DNA of 64,000 bases, from assembly GCA_045539475.1 (NCBI GenBank), contig JAZQFJ010000053.1, positions 170,124 through 234,123 on the forward strand. The letters run 5' to 3'. Position numbers and translations under genes: made by a program. Source of the stretch: SIG480 sp045539475 (GTDB taxonomy: Bacteria; Bacillota; Clostridia; Oscillospirales; JAAYXM01). Below are positions 7,915 to 16,181 of the stretch, one piece after another. How positions within the stretch are numbered: the stretch's first letter is position 1; each line of letters opens with the position of its first letter. The notes under the pieces were generated by a model that was not told the origin of the DNA, ran no database searches, and saw only the letters and a program-made list of their open reading frames with translations.

Positions 7915-8202
7915 ATGTATTCTATTTATGTTGTTTACAAAACTATCCCCGGTCATCGTGCGGATTTCATCCGTGAGCTTAATGAGAGCGGAGTTGCCAC
8001 GGCAGTTCGTGCAGAGAACGGCTGCATTCGTTATGACTATTATCTCTCCGAAAAGGACGACAATGAAATTCTTCTCATTGAAGAGTGGGAGACAAAGGAG
8101 CATCAGCAGATTCACGTTACCCAGCCGCATATCGCAACCCTCAAGGCTCTCAAACAAAAGCACGTTGTCGACACCCGCCTCGGCGAATTTGAGCTGAAGT
8201 AA
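7915..8202 (+). CDS. Antibiotic biosynthesis monooxygenase (ABM) domain protein, YgiN-like
   Basis: A 95-residue single-domain ferredoxin-like protein. The pattern of a leading beta strand (YSIYVVYKT), helix, E-x-G-C-I-R-Y-D-Y and a late strand ILLIEEWET followed by helix with H near the end is that of ABM/quinol monooxygenases, which act as dimers without prosthetic groups. The physiological substrate is unknown; many are implicated in quinone or reactive-compound detoxification. ATG 7915 with GGTGA five bases before is preferred over the earlier TTG/GTG codons at 7903 and 7906. It forms a two-gene unit with the lipoprotein gene three bases downstream. Confidence 0.85.
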   Translation: MYSIYVVYKTIPGHRADFIRELNESGVATAVRAENGCIRYDYYLSEKDDNEILLIEEWETKEHQQIHVTQPHIATLKALKQKHVVDTRLGEFELK

Positions 8203-8204
8203 CC

Positions 8205-8822
8205 GTGAAAAAGCTTTTGACTGTTTTTGCATTACTCGTATTGTGCTGTGGGCTTTTTCTTTGTTGTGTGCAAACAAAGGAAGATCCGCACCTTGATGAG
8301 CTGCAAATAGAAGCGCTTCGTGAAAGATATCCGGTGTACACACAGGACCCTCCGACTGTTGATACGTATCCGGTTCCGTTTGAAAAGCTGTGCAAACGCA
8401 TAGATACCTTTGCCTATGTGGAGATAACGGGCGAGATACAGTATTATTCTAAGTACATCTCTATGGGAGATGCTGCGTGGGATGCGAAAAACGGCAGTGC
8501 GAGTAGCTTTTATGAATATCCCGCTGTTGTCATAGATGATACGGAAAAACTGTTTGAGCAAGGTGAGGAAATCACGATTGCCTCAAATATGATGTTTTAC
8601 GGTTATAAGCCGGAGCTTTCGCCGGGTATGAAAGTGGTTTTTGCGGCAACGGGTGAGTGGCACAAACCGAAACAGTACGGATTTAGCAAAATAGGCACAT
8701 ATTACATAACCGAGGACGGATTTGCGCTTTCTGCATTTGATGAAAAGCTTTATCAAATGAAAAAGCCACTGTCGGGCGTTACGCTAAAAACACTTATGCG
8801 CGAGCTTGCAAAGCTGAAGTAA
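8205..8822 (+). CDS. Putative lipoprotein of unknown function
   Basis: A 205-residue protein starting with GTG two bases after the previous stop, so translation is probably coupled. The N-terminus has a Lys-Lys and a hydrophobic stretch (LLTVFALLVLCCGLFLCC), a signal peptide with several Cys that may serve as lipidation site. The remainder, with a central segment VEITGEIQYYSKY and later VVFAATGEW, looks like a small beta-rich domain that could be OB-like. No family was recognised with confidence. A strong terminator follows. Confidence 0.7.
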   Translation: MKKLLTVFALLVLCCGLFLCCVQTKEDPHLDELQIEALRERYPVYTQDPPTVDTYPVPFEKLCKRIDTFAYVEITGEIQYYSKYISMGDAAWDAKNGSASSFYEYPAVVIDDTEKLFEQGEEITIASNMMFYGYKPELSPGMKVVFAATGEWHKPKQYGFSKIGTYYITEDGFALSAFDEKLYQMKKPLSGVTLKTLMRELAKLK

Positions 8823-8844
8823 GGTTGATTACAAATAAAAGCGA

Positions 8845-8894
8845 AAAGCGCGTATTTTAATAAGTAGATTTTCACTTATTAAGATACGCGCTTT
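8845..8894. terminator. Long hairpin terminator
   Basis: Arms of about 20 bp (AAAGCGCGTAT, one mismatch, TTAATAAGT and its complement) enclose an 8-base loop, ending in CGCGCTTT. It separates the lipoprotein gene from the second GH20 unit. Confidence 0.8.
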
Positions 8895-8931
8895 ATATTG
8901 TACGATAGTTTTATTTTTGTTGGAATTTTGC

Positions 8932-8960
8932 TTGAAGAAAGGGAGAGAGGTTGCTAAAAT
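8932..8960 (+). promoter_or_regulatory. Promoter of GH20 paralogue B
   Basis: TTGAAG (8932-8937) and TAAAAT (8955-8960) are 17 bp apart, 23 bp before the chosen start. Confidence 0.6.
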
Positions 8961-8983
8961 AGACATAAATGGAGGTAAAAAAG

Positions 8984-10756
8984 ATGAATTTAAGAAATAT
9001 GGTATCAGATGTTTTGGAATTTAAATTTGATATGGAAATATCGGAATGTGAGCATGGAGGAGTATACGTAAAATACGATGAAAAAAAAGCAACTGTCGGT
9101 GGATGCTCCCTCCCGGCAAAGGCACGAGCTTATACGCTTCTTGCAAAAGGTATTTCCGAAGGAAAGAAAAACTTTGAATTTTCATCGCAGGCTGCTTTTG
9201 ATACGATAGGCGTAATGCTTGATATGTCGCGCGGTGGAGTAATGAAAGTAGATTCTGTAAAAAAATATCTTAAGTATATGGCGGTTCACGGTATGAATAT
9301 GCTTATGCTATATACAGAGGATACTTATGAAGTGAAAAAGTATCCGTATCTTGGATATCAGCGCGGCAGATATACTGCAGAAGAGCTTCGCGAGGTGGAT
9401 GATTTTGCTGCATCTCTCGGTATAGAAGTGATCCCGTGCATACAGACACTCGGACATATGGAACAGTTTCTCCGCTATTCTGTAAATGAGGATATTGCAG
9501 ACAACGCTACCGTTCTTCTTGTGGGTGAAGAAAAAACGTATGAATTTATCGAGGAATGCATAAAGACTTTGCGCGGCATCTTCCGAACAAACCGCATCCA
9601 TATCGGCTGTGACGAAACACGCGGTCTCGGTACAGGGGCATATCTCAAAAAGAACGGACTGAGAAGCCAAATGGATATTTTCAGTGAGCACGTTGCGCGC
9701 GTTAAGGAAATTTGCGATAAATACGGATATCAGCCTATGATGTGGAGCGATATGTATTTTGCATATTCCGGAACCAACCTGAAAGAAACATATGATAATA
9801 GCGTAACTATTCCGCAAAGTGTTATAGATAATCTTCCGCAGATAGATATGGTTTTCTGGGATTATTATCATACAAACAGCTTTTTTTATAAAGACAATAT
9901 TGAAAAGCATAACAAATTCAACCGCAGAATAGTTTTTGGCGGAGGTATATGGACATGGGATGGATTTGTTCCGAACTATCGCCATACTTACGATACAATG
10001 AAGCCTGCACTTACTGAATGTCTTTCGGGCAACATTCGTGAGGTAATCGCTACAGTCTGGTCAAATGATGGGTGCGAGACAAGCCATATGCTGTCAATTC
10101 CGGCACTTTCTGTTTTTTCCGAATACTGCTGGCTTGGTAAAGACTGCACGGAAGACGATATATGGGCAATGTCCGGATTTATCACAGGTATGACACGTGA
10201 GCTTGCCCACGCTGTAAGCGATTTCTTCTTCCGTGACGAAACAGACCTGCGTGCAGCAAAATTTGCGCTTTGGGGCGATCCGCTTATAAGCCTTCTTTGT
10301 TACGGCTATGATTTCAAAAAAGGGGTGGAAATCTTAAAAGAAGGCCTTGATGTTATCGAAAAGTATGAAAACATAGATTATTTTAAGGCGGTTTTTAAAG
10401 CATCAATTTTAAAATGCATTATGCATGAGGAACTCTATAATGCATATAAAAAGGGCAACCGTGCATTGCTTTCGGAATATGCCGAAGTGAAAATACCGGA
10501 GACAATATCAGCTCTTGAGAAGCTTTACGAGCTTCACTATAGCAGCTGGCACCGCGACTACAAAACGCACGGTTTTGAGCGCCTTATGCACCGTTATGCC
10601 GGAGCACTTGAGCGCTTACGCTATGCCGGTAAGGTAATAAAGCGTTATCTCAACGGTGAAATTCCGGTGATAGAGGAATTTGAGTATGAACGTATATACG
10701 GTGTAAGAACAAAGTGGCTTACTACTGATGATATAATGTATACCCGCGCGCATTGA
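8984..10756 (+). CDS. GH20 beta-N-acetylhexosaminidase, paralogue B
   Basis: A 590-residue intracellular GH20 enzyme closely similar along its whole length to the gene at 2657-4429. HIGCDET, with the catalytic Asp-Glu, is near residue 207, and the barrel strands DMSRGGVM, LMLYTEDTYEV and PCIQTLGHMEQF are shared. The start at 8984 follows GGAGG (8971-8975) at proper spacing; the upstream ATG 8969 overlaps the SD. Codon choice is more AT-rich than in paralogue A. It has its own promoter and a terminator that it shares with the convergent araC gene. Placement directly before the regulator and glucuronidase suggests it is part of the glycan locus, while paralogue A sits apart. Confidence 0.9.
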   Translation: MNLRNMVSDVLEFKFDMEISECEHGGVYVKYDEKKATVGGCSLPAKARAYTLLAKGISEGKKNFEFSSQAAFDTIGVMLDMSRGGVMKVDSVKKYLKYMAVHGMNMLMLYTEDTYEVKKYPYLGYQRGRYTAEELREVDDFAASLGIEVIPCIQTLGHMEQFLRYSVNEDIADNATVLLVGEEKTYEFIEECIKTLRGIFRTNRIHIGCDETRGLGTGAYLKKNGLRSQMDIFSEHVARVKEICDKYGYQPMMWSDMYFAYSGTNLKETYDNSVTIPQSVIDNLPQIDMVFWDYYHTNSFFYKDNIEKHNKFNRRIVFGGGIWTWDGFVPNYRHTYDTMKPALTECLSGNIREVIATVWSNDGCETSHMLSIPALSVFSEYCWLGKDCTEDDIWAMSGFITGMTRELAHAVSDFFFRDETDLRAAKFALWGDPLISLLCYGYDFKKGVEILKEGLDVIEKYENIDYFKAVFKASILKCIMHEELYNAYKKGNRALLSEYAEVKIPETISALEKLYELHYSSWHRDYKTHGFERLMHRYAGALERLRYAGKVIKRYLNGEIPVIEEFEYERIYGVRTKWLTTDDIMYTRAH

Positions 10757-10800
10757 GCTTGGCAATATTCAGTTCTTGCTTTGAAAAAGAGGTATAGCAT

Positions 10801-10839
10801 AATGAACTACGGAGAGCCTTTAGCTCTCCGTAGTTCATT
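10801..10839. terminator. Bidirectional terminator between GH20-B and araC
   Basis: Perfect 17-bp arms (AATGAACTACGGAGAGC and complement) with a 5-base loop. The right edge overlaps the stop codon of the minus-strand araC gene. Confidence 0.85.
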
Positions 10840-11683
10840 ATATCTCATCTGAGACACGTTGCTGAAATTTCAGCGGTGTCATAAGAGTATATTCGCAAAA
10901 GATTTTTATAAAATAGCTTACTCCCGAATACCCGCATAGATTTGCGACATTATTGACAGAGTACCCTTGCCGCAAAAGCACCTTTGCGGCTTCGATCCTT
11001 GTCAGTGTAAGAAAGCGCCCGACTGTCATGCCTACATATTCCTTAAAATCATTAACCAACTTTGTGCGGCTGACAAAGAACTTTGCCGATAAATGTTCAA
11101 GCGTTATATCCTCGGAATAGTGATGCTGGATATATTGAACGATTTTACCTATGTATGTATCGGCAAGGTAGTCTTCTCTTCTCGGGGATTTGAGAGCTTC
11201 TTCAGCGGCAATCAGCATCATCTCCGCCGTCAAAAGTCTGTATTCAAGAGCTGCTGTATCGCTTGCCTTATCCTTCTTATACCGACTGAGCAAGGCTTGC
11301 ATTATAGGGAGAATCCGGTTGTATGTTTCATTGCTTATCCGATATATTCCACAGTGTGACATAACAGGAGAAAACTGCATCAGGTGTTCAGGTAAAAATC
11401 TGGGCAAGAGACTTGGGCGAAAGCAAATCTGGTGCCGCTCGTATTGTTCATCCTGATTGATAAAGGGGTTGTGCAGCTCATATGCGCGTGAGAAAATAAT
11501 TGCTTTTTCGTTTACCCGATCAACGAATTTATTTGAAGTATAGGTTATATCACCGGAGCCTATCAAAGAAAACTCGTGATAATCGTGAGCGTGAAGCACA
11601 CGATAGTCCGATTTAAAACCTACGCCGCGATAATAATCGATATGGAAATCGGATTGGAGCTTGCCAAAAAATTGTTCTGCCAT
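10838..11683 (-). CDS. AraC-family transcriptional regulator of the glycan locus
   Basis: A 281-residue protein with an N-terminal cupin-type ligand-binding half (H-A-H-D-Y-H-E-F-S near residue 35) and a C-terminal double helix-turn-helix (HYSEDITLEHLSAKFFVSRT, then AAKVLLRQGYSVNNVANLCG and a final SYFIKIFCEY). ATG 11683 with AGGTG six bases upstream is preferred to GTG 11692. It is divergent from the beta-glucuronidase gene with a 115-bp shared control region, which suggests that it regulates the glucuronidase-lyase operon in response to a sugar. The ligand is not known. Confidence 0.88.
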   Translation of the reverse strand: MAEQFFGKLQSDFHIDYYRGVGFKSDYRVLHAHDYHEFSLIGSGDITYTSNKFVDRVNEKAIIFSRAYELHNPFINQDEQYERHQICFRPSLLPRFLPEHLMQFSPVMSHCGIYRISNETYNRILPIMQALLSRYKKDKASDTAALEYRLLTAEMMLIAAEEALKSPRREDYLADTYIGKIVQYIQHHYSEDITLEHLSAKFFVSRTKLVNDFKEYVGMTVGRFLTLTRIEAAKVLLRQGYSVNNVANLCGYSGVSYFIKIFCEYTLMTPLKFQQRVSDEI

Positions 11684-11730
11684 AACAATCACCTAAATGT
11701 ACTTTTGCGATATTTTTGCAAAATAATTGC

Positions 11731-11759
11731 TTGTTTATGCTCGATAATAATTATATAAT
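11731..11759 (+). promoter_or_regulatory. Promoter of the glucuronidase-lyase operon
   Basis: TTGTTT (11731-11736) and TATAAT (11754-11759) have a 17-bp spacer and lie in the araC-uidA intergenic region, 39 bp before the start codon. The weak -35 would suit activation by the AraC protein. Confidence 0.7.
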
Positions 11760-11798
11760 GCTATCATAAGCTTGTCAATAGTCTAAGGAGAAAATTTA

Positions 11799-13478
11799 AT
11801 GCATCGCGTGTTTGAAAACAATAAAAAAAGAAAGAGGATAAGTCTTGACGGTATATGGCGTTTCGCAGCTTACGACGGAGATTTTTCCTGCGGTATACCT
11901 GATGCCGATAAAATCTGTGTTCCGTCTTGCTGGAACTGCACGCCGAAATACTTTTCGTATGAGGGCGTTGCGTGGTATGAAACGGAAATATATGCAGAGA
12001 GCGAAAATATAAGAATAATTTTTGAAGCCGTGCAAAACGAATGTGAGATATATCTCGACGGAAAAAAGATAGGTTATCATTATGGGGGCTTTACTGAGTT
12101 CAATATAGATGCCTTCGGCATTTCTAAAGACATGCATAAGCTTTGCGTAAGGGTGGATAACACCCATAACGATGCAGATACCATTCCTCTTGCAAAGTGT
12201 GACTGGTTCCACTACGGCGGAATTGCAAGAAGTGTGTATATGCTTTCGCTTGATAATGATTACATAGATTCATTTACCGTGAAATACGACCTTACTGATG
12301 ATCTTAAATCTGCTGTTCTGAATGTCGAAGCGAAAGTTTACTCGTTTGAGGAAAAAGAAACAAAGGTAAGCTTCATACTTGACGGTGAAGTTCTTGCAGA
12401 AAAAAAGATCAGCAAAAAAGGTGAAGTGAAGGTTGAGTTTTCGGATATAAAGGTTGATGGTATCCGTTTGTGGGATATAGGTCGCGGAGAACTTTATACC
12501 GCAACCATCGAAACTGATTCTGACAGCGTTTCGGAGAATATTGGTTTCAGGAAAATTGAAACGCGCGGACGTGAAATTTATCTAAACAACCGCCCGATAA
12601 AGCTTCGCGGAATAAACCGACATGATGAACATCCGGATTGGGGATTTTCAATACCACCTGCGCTGGTTAAACGCGATATTGACCTCATCCTGGATATGGG
12701 ATGCAATGCAATTCGTGGTTCACATTATCCGAATTCACGCTTTGTTCTTGATTATTGCGATGAAAAAGGTATTCTCTTCTGGGAGGAGATACCGTTGTGG
12801 CAGGCTAACCAGAATGCAGAGATACTTGCAAATTCCAAGATAGCTGAGCGTGGCATTCGGATGCTTTATGAAATGGTACAGCGTGATATCCACCATCCAT
12901 GTATTGTCATATGGGGGTTACATAACGAGATTAACACAACATGCAGGGAAGGATACGAGCTTACAAAACACTACAGAGCGGCTGTCGAAGCACTCGATGA
13001 ATCGCGCCTTATCACGTTTGCAACCTCTTTCCCGTTTGATGATATCTGCCTACCTCTTAGCGATGTGGCATGCGTAAACGCATATCTTGGTTGGTACGAT
13101 GGAAAAACATCGGATTGGAAGGAGTTTACGGAAAAGGTTCGCGAAAAGCTTGAGCGCGAGAGGCTGGATATTCCCTTTGTTATGTCCGAATTCGGAGCGG
13201 GCGCCATTTACGGAACTCATTCGTTTGACAAGCAGATATGGTCAGAGGAATTCCAGGCAGAATATCTTTCCGAGACGCTTGGCTATTTTACGGGAAATAA
13301 CGACATTGCAGGTACATACATCTGGCAGTTTAGCGATGTGCGCTCATCAAAGCCACTTGAGCTTCTTCGCCCGCGAAACTTTAACAACAAAGGTGTTCTC
13401 AACGAATACCGTCACCCGAAACTGGCATATTCCGCAGTATCGCGAATTTATCGCGAAAAAGCGGTTGGCAATAAATAA
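11799..13478 (+). CDS. uidA: GH2 beta-glucuronidase
   Basis: The 559-residue protein has the GH2 order: jelly-roll sugar-binding domain (about 1-165), immunoglobulin-like domain (165-255) and TIM barrel. The acid/base Glu is in WGLHNEINT at about residue 376 and the nucleophile in MSEFGAG at about 463. Near the C-terminus NFNNKGV provides the N-x-K motif (Asn about 529, Lys about 531) that contacts the uronate carboxylate in beta-glucuronidases, so uronide specificity is likely rather than galactosidase. It is shorter than the E. coli enzyme (603) and lacks a signal peptide. The operon continues without terminator into two large secreted proteins; intracellular cleavage of GAG-derived oligouronides, or of host glucuronides, is the expected role. 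Confidence 0.87.
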   Translation: MHRVFENNKKRKRISLDGIWRFAAYDGDFSCGIPDADKICVPSCWNCTPKYFSYEGVAWYETEIYAESENIRIIFEAVQNECEIYLDGKKIGYHYGGFTEFNIDAFGISKDMHKLCVRVDNTHNDADTIPLAKCDWFHYGGIARSVYMLSLDNDYIDSFTVKYDLTDDLKSAVLNVEAKVYSFEEKETKVSFILDGEVLAEKKISKKGEVKVEFSDIKVDGIRLWDIGRGELYTATIETDSDSVSENIGFRKIETRGREIYLNNRPIKLRGINRHDEHPDWGFSIPPALVKRDIDLILDMGCNAIRGSHYPNSRFVLDYCDEKGILFWEEIPLWQANQNAEILANSKIAERGIRMLYEMVQRDIHHPCIVIWGLHNEINTTCREGYELTKHYRAAVEALDESRLITFATSFPFDDICLPLSDVACVNAYLGWYDGKTSDWKEFTEKVREKLERERLDIPFVMSEFGAGAIYGTHSFDKQIWSEEFQAEYLSETLGYFTGNNDIAGTYIWQFSDVRSSKPLELLRPRNFNNKGVLNEYRHPKLAYSAVSRIYREKAVGNK

Positions 13479-13502
13479 AACTATATTCTGGAGGAGAAAA
13501 AC

Positions 13503-16118
13503 ATGAAAAAAGTATTATCATTTATTCTGGCGCTGTGCATAATCATGACACTTGTGCCGACAACCTTCGCGGTGGCGTCAGGTCATTCTATTGTGTATAG
13601 CTTCGGTAATGATTATACAACACAGCAGGGAACGCATTCAAGTGGAGATGCGCTCTCAACCTATACTTATGAAAAAACAAATGATCACTTCGCCTACTAT
13701 TCAACCAATGTTCAGTCTGCACTTGCGGATAATAAATTTCAGGGATATTATTTGCAACTTCTTGCTGAAAACAGATCGATAATTGACGGAAGCGCCAATG
13801 GTGTAGGTTCGTGGTATGCATTTGAACTTAATGTTCCTGCGGGGACGTATTCAACTGAGATTGTATATGGAATGCGAAACAGCGGTGCGGTGGAAGAAAT
13901 ATACTTTTTAGATTCTACGGAAATGAGCGATGTTGAAAACAACTTCACGACTCAAAACCTCCTTGCAGAAATCAACATTAACGGAAGTAACACCAATTGG
14001 AACACACAAGCAGTAAACAATGAGCTTGTTGTACCGACATCCGGAAAATATTATCTCATTATCCGTGCAAAAGATGTAACAAACGGCAGATACATGTCCA
14101 TACGCCAACTCAGAGCAACAACGCGAACAAATACAACCGAAGTTCCTTATGTGGTAAAGTCTTCCGTCAGTGAAATTGCGGTCGGTAAAACAGCGAACAT
14201 TTCGACAACTGTAAAAACTTCATATTTCGATTCAAGTAGCGCATATGTTGCAAAATCATACACCAACGCAACTGATGACATAACTTTTGCTTACTCCTCA
14301 AATAACACTTCTTTTGCAACGGTTTCAGATATGGGTGTTGTTACCGGTGTAAACCCGGGCAAGGCCGAAATTACAGTATCGGCAACCTTAAACGGAGTGA
14401 CCGTTACCGATACCATCCCTGTTGAAGTAACGATGGCAAATCCGTCGGGGGTAAATATTAAAAACTATTTTCCGGACTGGAAATGGGAAGTTGATGAGTA
14501 CTATTATAATTATGATTTGAAAAAAATAGATTATTCTGCAACAGACGGCTTCTGGCGCTATCATTCAAAGGCCGAGGGTTGGGAACCCGAACTTCCCGGA
14601 TTTCGTACCAATAAAGGTGCGGTGACAGTGCACCATACCGATGCCGGACAGTGGTATGCGCTGGCTTTCAAAGTTCCGGTAAAAGGAGAATATAAAGGAA
14701 TCTTATCTTATGGCGAGATAAAAGAAAATGTAGCTACTGATAGATTTGCAACTTTGGCAGATGTATATTTGCTTGATGAAGAAGAAATAAAAAATGTTTC
14801 AAACAATCTTATTCCTGAGAATGTTATAGTTGAAAATCTGAATTTTACAGGAGAAAAAGACAATGCTGAAAAAACAAAAGATATCGGTGTTGTTGAATTT
14901 GAAAAAGCCGGAGAATATTACTTAATCGTAAATTCTAAAAAGTTGGGATATTCAATGATATACGATCTCTCCCTCAACGGCGGCACGGGCACTGCATATA
15001 TGGGTGCAACTGCAAAGGCTGATAAAACTGCGCTCACAGTAGGTGAAACGGCAACAATCACTGCCACCGGCTATATGTCTGACCGCACGACGGTGGGAAC
15101 AGTTTCCAATTGGGAATCCTCCGACACATCCGTTGCAACAGTAGAAAACAGAACGGTAAAAGCTGTCAGCGCGGGAACAGCCACAATTACTGCCAATGTA
15201 ACTTACAATGAAGCTGTAACTCCGGTAAGCATATCGCTTACAGTGTCGGATGTTAAGGTGGAAAATGGCGTAACAATAGCGGTTGATTATGAGGGCGAAG
15301 GCAAAAACATAACCGTTGACAGCACTACATATAAGCTTGGAGACACAGTAACGATAACGGCAAATACACCGTCAGGCAAGGTTTTCCGCGGCTGGGTTCG
15401 CGGAAGCGCAGAGAACGGTCGCCTTGTATCAACCGATGAGGCATACACCTTCAAAGCGCTGACTAACATCTACCTTACTGCTGTCTATACCGATGCGGCT
15501 TCGGAAGAATACTACGCATGGAATGGTGCGTTCCTCGGCATAACAAAGCCTGCGGAAGGAACGGAACCGGTTGTCCTCGGATATAGCTTTAAAGAATGGG
15601 CAGAGCATGTTATGTCAGAAAACCTTACCCGCTTTGTCGCTCATTATGAGCAAGCGTCCGCAACATATGATGTTACATATAACGGAGATGTAACTCCGTA
15701 TAAGTATGACGACGAAGTTGTTCTTAATTCCGATGAAGAGGTTTACTGGTATCGTGACGGCAAGCTTGTTGATTACGGGAAAGAATATAAGTTCAACGTA
15801 TGGGATAAAACCGTTGTTACCACTTCCGGAACAGGAAATAACGGCGCCAAGATAATGCTTGATAAAGTGGTAAAAAATACAGCTACACAAGAAAAATCAT
15901 ATATGATAGAATATGATAAGGGAGATAAGACGATCCTTGAGGTTGGCATTCTCTTTGGCGAAAATGCAGTGCCGACAGTTGAAAACTGTAACGAGAAGAT
16001 GAGCTCGCAGAGAAACGAGGCTCACGGACAGTTCAGTGCAGCATCTGAGTATACTTATGCCCGCGGATATCTTATCTATAACGATAACGGAACATACAGA
16101 GTAATATACGCAGATTAA
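13503..16118 (+). CDS. Secreted multimodular Big2/Ig-like protein with repeated unknown module
   Basis: An 871-residue protein with a signal peptide (1-27). Order: a divergent copy of an unknown beta-rich module (28-215), Big2-type bacterial Ig domain (215-311; TISTTV..., DMGVVTGVNPGKAEITV), a typical copy of the module (313-496; FWRYHSK, FRTNKGA, WYALAFKVPV, GEYYLIV), a second Big2 (500-583), an InlB-like segment (585-666; GWVRG), and a C-terminal domain (785-871; GYLIYNDNGTYRVIYAD). No catalytic domain, SLH repeats or sortase signal are visible, so it is either released or held by partners. It lies between beta-glucuronidase and the giant lyase that contains the same module, so glycan binding or presentation is a reasonable inference. 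Confidence 0.82.
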   Translation: MKKVLSFILALCIIMTLVPTTFAVASGHSIVYSFGNDYTTQQGTHSSGDALSTYTYEKTNDHFAYYSTNVQSALADNKFQGYYLQLLAENRSIIDGSANGVGSWYAFELNVPAGTYSTEIVYGMRNSGAVEEIYFLDSTEMSDVENNFTTQNLLAEININGSNTNWNTQAVNNELVVPTSGKYYLIIRAKDVTNGRYMSIRQLRATTRTNTTEVPYVVKSSVSEIAVGKTANISTTVKTSYFDSSSAYVAKSYTNATDDITFAYSSNNTSFATVSDMGVVTGVNPGKAEITVSATLNGVTVTDTIPVEVTMANPSGVNIKNYFPDWKWEVDEYYYNYDLKKIDYSATDGFWRYHSKAEGWEPELPGFRTNKGAVTVHHTDAGQWYALAFKVPVKGEYKGILSYGEIKENVATDRFATLADVYLLDEEEIKNVSNNLIPENVIVENLNFTGEKDNAEKTKDIGVVEFEKAGEYYLIVNSKKLGYSMIYDLSLNGGTGTAYMGATAKADKTALTVGETATITATGYMSDRTTVGTVSNWESSDTSVATVENRTVKAVSAGTATITANVTYNEAVTPVSISLTVSDVKVENGVTIAVDYEGEGKNITVDSTTYKLGDTVTITANTPSGKVFRGWVRGSAENGRLVSTDEAYTFKALTNIYLTAVYTDAASEEYYAWNGAFLGITKPAEGTEPVVLGYSFKEWAEHVMSENLTRFVAHYEQASATYDVTYNGDVTPYKYDDEVVLNSDEEVYWYRDGKLVDYGKEYKFNVWDKTVVTTSGTGNNGAKIMLDKVVKNTATQEKSYMIEYDKGDKTILEVGILFGENAVPTVENCNEKMSSQRNEAHGQFSAASEYTYARGYLIYNDNGTYRVIYAD

Positions 16119-16125
16119 ATTAAAT

Positions 16126-16159
16126 GCGCGGGGCAGGGGAGAAAATCCGTGCTCCGCGC
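16126..16159 (+). promoter_or_regulatory. Intercistronic hairpin in the glycan operon
   Basis: GCGCGGGGCA (16126-16135) pairs with TGCTCCGCGC (16150-16159) with one G-T pair and a 14-base loop. There is no T-tract, so it is more likely an RNA-processing or stability element between the two secreted-protein cistrons than a terminator. Confidence 0.5.
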
Positions 16160-16181
16160 GTCGCAAAAAGGAGAGGTGAAA

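Noticed and set aside
9308..9985. 225-codon minus-strand frame over the second GH20 gene
   Set aside because: Antisense shadow; parallels the shadow in the paralogue because the coding strands are alike.
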